Source: Segniliparus rotundus DSM 44985
GTDB lineage: Bacteria; Actinomycetota; Actinomycetes; Mycobacteriales; Mycobacteriaceae
DNA length: 64,000 nt
Direction of reading: 5' to 3'
Assembly (NCBI RefSeq): GCF_000092825.1
Contig: NC_014168.1
Coordinates: 186,001 to 250,000 of the forward strand
Shown: positions 61,386 to 64,000 of the stretch, in pieces
Numbering within the stretch: the first letter of the stretch is position 1
How the letters are laid out: every line of letters starts with the position of its first letter
Notes under the pieces: generated by a model
Seen by the model: the letters and a program-made list of their open reading frames with translations, nothing else
Database searches by the model: none
What the model was told of the DNA's origin: nothing
Made by a program: the position numbers and the translations under genes

Positions 61386-62735
61386 ATGAGCACAGATCCC
61401 GCGTACACCAGCTGGCTCGACTTGCAGTTCCAGCCTCCTGCGCGGCTCGGCGACACCAGCCTGGACGCCGACGGCGTCGCCCGGCACATCCATGACGAGC
61501 TCATGCTCGACGGTTCGTCCCGCTTGAACCTCGCGACGTTCGTGAGCACCTGGATGGAGCCGCAAGCCCAAAAGCTCATGGTCGAGGCGTTCGACAAGAA
61601 CATGATCGACAAGGACGAGTACCCGGCCACCGCGGCCATCGAGACGCGGTGCGTGTCCATCGTCGCCGACCTCTTCCACGCCCCGGGGCTCGACCCGGGC
61701 GACCCGGGGACCGCGACCGGGGTGTCCACGATCGGGTCCAGCGAGGCTGTGATGCTGGGCGGGCTCGCGCTGAAATGGCGTTGGCGGCTCGCGCGCGAGC
61801 GCGCGGGCGCGAGCACGGCAAGGCCGAACCTGGTGCTCGGGTCCAATGTGCAAGTGGTGTGGGAGAAGTTCTGCCGCTATTTCGAAGTCGAGCCCCGGTA
61901 TCTGCCGATGGCCCCCGGCCGGTACACCATCACGGCGGAGCAGGTCCGCGAGGCGGTGGACGAGAACACCATCGGCGTCGTGGCGATCCTCGGCACCACC
62001 TTCACCGGCGAGTTCGAACCGGTCGAGCAGATCGCCCAGGTCCTCGACGAGCTTGCTGCTTCGGGCGGGCCGGACGTCAAGATCCATGTGGACGCGGCGA
62101 GCGGGGGTTTCGTCGCCCCGTTCCTGCATCCGGAGCTGCGCTGGGACTTCCGCGTGCCCAGGGTCGCGTCGATCAACGTGTCCGGGCACAAATACGGGCT
62201 CACGTACCCCGGCGTCGGGTTCGTCGTGTGGCGGGACCGGGAGCAGCTGCCGGAAGAGCTGATTTTCCGGGTCTCCTACCTCGGCGGCGACATGCCGACG
62301 TTCACCTTGAACTTTTCCCGCCCCGGCAACCAAGTGATCGGCCAGTACTACAACTTTTTGCGCTTCGGACGCGAGGGCTACACGCGGATCATGGGCGCGT
62401 TGCAGCACATCGCCAGGTGGATCGCCGACGAGCTCGCCGCGCTGCCCGGCGTGCGAATGATCGCCGACGGCTCCGCGATCCCCGTGGTGGCGTTCGCTTT
62501 GGACGAGGAACTGGGCTACGACGTGTACGCGCTCTCGCACGCGTTGCGCGCCGGGGGCTGGCAGGTGCCCGCCTACCCGATGCCCGAGGGCGCGCAAGGG
62601 CTGTCGGTGCTGCGGATCGTTGTGCGGGAAGGGTTCAGCGGCGAACTCGCCCGAGCGCTGGTCCAGGCGGTGGGGACAGCGATGCAGGAGCTTTCCCAAG
62701 GCGGGCTGAAGCCCAGGAAGCAGTTCATGCACTGA
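61386..62735 (+). CDS. gadB: Glutamate decarboxylase
   Basis: 449 residues, PLP-dependent, converting glutamate to GABA with uptake of a proton (acid resistance). LMLDGSSRLNLATFVSTW near the start, HVDAASGGFVAPF, and SGHKYGLTYPG with the PLP lysine are present. The C-terminal calmodulin- or pH-switch extension is absent or short, as in other actinobacteria. CGGAGCAGG lies before the ATG. No GadC antiporter gene is adjacent. Confidence 0.93.
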   Translation: MSTDPAYTSWLDLQFQPPARLGDTSLDADGVARHIHDELMLDGSSRLNLATFVSTWMEPQAQKLMVEAFDKNMIDKDEYPATAAIETRCVSIVADLFHAPGLDPGDPGTATGVSTIGSSEAVMLGGLALKWRWRLARERAGASTARPNLVLGSNVQVVWEKFCRYFEVEPRYLPMAPGRYTITAEQVREAVDENTIGVVAILGTTFTGEFEPVEQIAQVLDELAASGGPDVKIHVDAASGGFVAPFLHPELRWDFRVPRVASINVSGHKYGLTYPGVGFVVWRDREQLPEELIFRVSYLGGDMPTFTLNFSRPGNQVIGQYYNFLRFGREGYTRIMGALQHIARWIADELAALPGVRMIADGSAIPVVAFALDEELGYDVYALSHALRAGGWQVPAYPMPEGAQGLSVLRIVVREGFSGELARALVQAVGTAMQELSQGGLKPRKQFMH

Positions 62736-62809
62736 CGCAGTCCGCGTTGGCAGCCGTCGGCGCGAGCGGACCCGGCTGTACGCAAACCAGGGCGCAAGGA
62801 GACCAGGCT

Positions 62810-63484
62810 ATGACGCTTTTCGGCCCCGAGGACGTGCTCGGCCCGCCGCGGGAACGGCAGGCTCTCCCCGCTGGGGCCGTGCATCTGCCCGGTTGGCTGT
62901 CGCTGCCCGAGCAGGCCAGACTGAGCGCCGAGTTCCAGATGTGGGCGCGCGGGCCGGTTCCGCTTCGTGCGGCGGCGCTCCCGAACGGGGGCCGCATGTC
63001 GGTCCGCACGGTGTGCCTCGGCTGGCATTGGCAGCCGTACCGGTACACCCGGACCGCCGACGACGTCAACGGCCAGCAGGTCTTGCCCTTCCCGGATTGG
63101 CTCGGCGACCTCGCCAAGGCCGTTGTGCGCGAGGCCTGCGGCGCGACCGCTGCCCGAACGTACCGCCCGGACGCCGCGCTGGTGAACCACTACGACGCGC
63201 ATGCGCGGATGGGCATGCACCAAGACAAGGACGAGAGAACGGACGCGCCGGTCGTCTCGCTCAGCGTCGGCGACAGTTGCGTGTTCCGGTTCGGCAACGC
63301 CCAAGGCCGGGGCAAGCCCCACACCGACGTCCGGCTCGAATCCGGGGACGCGTTCGTGTTCGGCGGGCCTTCGCGCCTCGCCTACCACGGGGTGCCGAAA
63401 ATATTCCCGGGCACCGCGCCCGAAGGCTGTGGGCTCGCGCGCGGACGGCTCAACATCACCGTGCGCGCCACGGGGATGCCGTGA
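62810..63484 (+). CDS. alkB: AlkB-type 2-oxoglutarate/Fe(II) dioxygenase
   Basis: 224 residues. NHYDAHARMGMHQDKDE carries the HxD iron ligands and GRLNITVRATG the late RxxxxxR 2-oxoglutarate pair; AYHGVPKIFPGT gives the second His. It repairs 1-methyladenine and 3-methylcytosine by oxidative demethylation. AAGGAG lies 9 nt before the ATG. It converges with ino1, with 3 bp between. Confidence 0.9.
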   Translation: MTLFGPEDVLGPPRERQALPAGAVHLPGWLSLPEQARLSAEFQMWARGPVPLRAAALPNGGRMSVRTVCLGWHWQPYRYTRTADDVNGQQVLPFPDWLGDLAKAVVREACGATAARTYRPDAALVNHYDAHARMGMHQDKDERTDAPVVSLSVGDSCVFRFGNAQGRGKPHTDVRLESGDAFVFGGPSRLAYHGVPKIFPGTAPEGCGLARGRLNITVRATGMP

Positions 63485-63487
63485 GGG

Positions 63488-64000
63488 TCACTCGCCGGAG
63501 ATGAAGGTCTCCAACTGGGCGCGGGCGACGTCGTCGGCGAGCTGGCGCGGCGGGGACTTCATCAAGTAGGCGCTGGCCGGGTAGACCGGGCCGCCGATGC
63601 CCCGGTCGAGGGCGATCTTCGCGGCCCGCACCGCGTCGATGATGATCCCCGCGGAGTTCGGCGAGTCCCACACTTCGAGCTTGTACTCCAAGCTCAGCGG
63701 CACGTCGCCGAAGGCCCGGCCTTCAAGGCGCACGTACGCCCACTTGCGGTCGTCGAGCCATTCGACGTAGTCGGACGGGCCGATGTGGACGTTGCGGTCG
63801 TAGACCTTGCCCGCCAGCGACCCCTGCAGGTTGCTCGTGACGGCCTGGGTCTTGGAGACCTTCTTGGACTCCAACCGGTCGCGTTCCAGCATGTTTTTGA
63901 AGTCCATGTTGCCGCCGACGTTGAGCTGGTAGGTGCGGTCCAGCACGACGCCCCGGTCTTCGAAGAGCTTCGCCATCACGCGGTGGGTGATGGTGGCGCC
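63488..64000 (-). CDS. ino1: Myo-inositol-1-phosphate synthase, C-terminal part
   Basis: About 170 C-terminal residues; the 5' end lies beyond the window, and the frame stays open through base 64000 ([17 protein letters not shown]). [26 protein letters not shown] and [18 protein letters not shown] are Ino1 signatures. The enzyme makes inositol phosphate from glucose-6-phosphate, feeding phosphatidylinositol and mycothiol, as expected for a mycolata-type actinobacterium. Confidence 0.95.
   Translation of the reverse strand, partial: GATITHRVMAKLFEDRGVVLDRTYQLNVGGNMDFKNMLERDRLESKKVSKTQAVTSNLQGSLAGKVYDRNVHIGPSDYVEWLDDRKWAYVRLEGRAFGDVPLSLEYKLEVWDSPNSAGIIIDAVRAAKIALDRGIGGPVYPASAYLMKSPPRQLADDVARAQLETFISGE

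Noticed and set aside
59487-62732. A 1081-codon minus-strand open frame
   Set aside because: Antisense of the lipase, MBL-fold and gadB genes; its translation is rich in Arg, Gly and His with no domain.

Overview
The window is high-GC actinobacterial DNA, most likely from a mycolic-acid-producing member of the Mycobacteriales. The evidence is a WhiB1 with its usual neighbours (diacylglycerol-kinase-like protein, Gpm2-type phosphatase, RhlE, a DUF3107/TB9.4-like protein and its TetR neighbour), a MoxR/DUF58/vWA operon, type VII (ESX) secretion-type proteins, an acyl-ACP desaturase and an Ino1-type inositol phosphate synthase. A Segniliparus-like genus would fit, but no rRNA is present to test this. 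Many genes have a TANNNT-like -10 box 6-8 nt before the start codon, so leaderless transcription appears common.

Layout. 1-9.7 kb: a conserved core block (HAD phosphatase end, whiB1, lipid kinase, membrane protein, Gpm2-like phosphatase, beta-propeller protein, rhlE, ferritin-like protein, two tandem SDRs, DUF3107, TetR). 9.8-13.8 kb: an NCS1 permease, a LapA-domain protein and two tandem alpha/beta hydrolases. 13.8-17.7 kb: an IS256-family relic, a truncated secreted-protein remnant, and a small ESX-type locus (EspC-like protein plus a large partner). 17.8-24.4 kb: a tightly overlapping seven-gene MoxR-type operon. 24.5-26 kb: holB, a 36-residue cysteine-rich metallothionein-like gene under a copper-type (RicR/CsoR) operator, and tRNA-Thr(CGT). 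26-42 kb: metabolic and housekeeping genes (MarR, purC, zinc CDF exporter, FAD oxidoreductase, leuS, ABC-F, radC, acyl-ACP desaturase, keto-acid decarboxylase). 42.3-53.5 kb: the main accessory region. It holds YbaB-like and EspC-like proteins, three tandem paralogous lipoproteins (one frameshifted), an intact and a broken copy of a WPD-start helical protein, a 51-bp in-frame triple repeat and a G7 tract at a reading-frame switch. 53.6-64 kb: modABC, two secreted paralogues, a permease/TIGR03943 pair, a secreted lipase, an MBL-fold hydrolase, gadB, alkB and the end of ino1.

How the parts fit. The ESX-like proteins recur as sets: a short EspC-type protein with a [YF]xxx[DE] motif, a larger helical or Gly/Pro-rich partner, a YbaB-fold protein, and lipoproteins. 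No ESX core gene (EccC, EccB, EccD or MycP) lies in the window. These loci therefore probably supply substrates and helpers to an ESX machine encoded elsewhere. Metal handling is a second theme: the metallothionein, CDF exporter, molybdate transporter and permease pair.

Most interesting items: the tiny copper-operator metallothionein; the duplicated lipoprotein/WPD module with its hairpin-associated frameshift; the G7 tract separating two halves of what may be one protein; and rhlE, whose conserved N-terminus has no ATG, GTG or TTG start and appears to begin at ATC.
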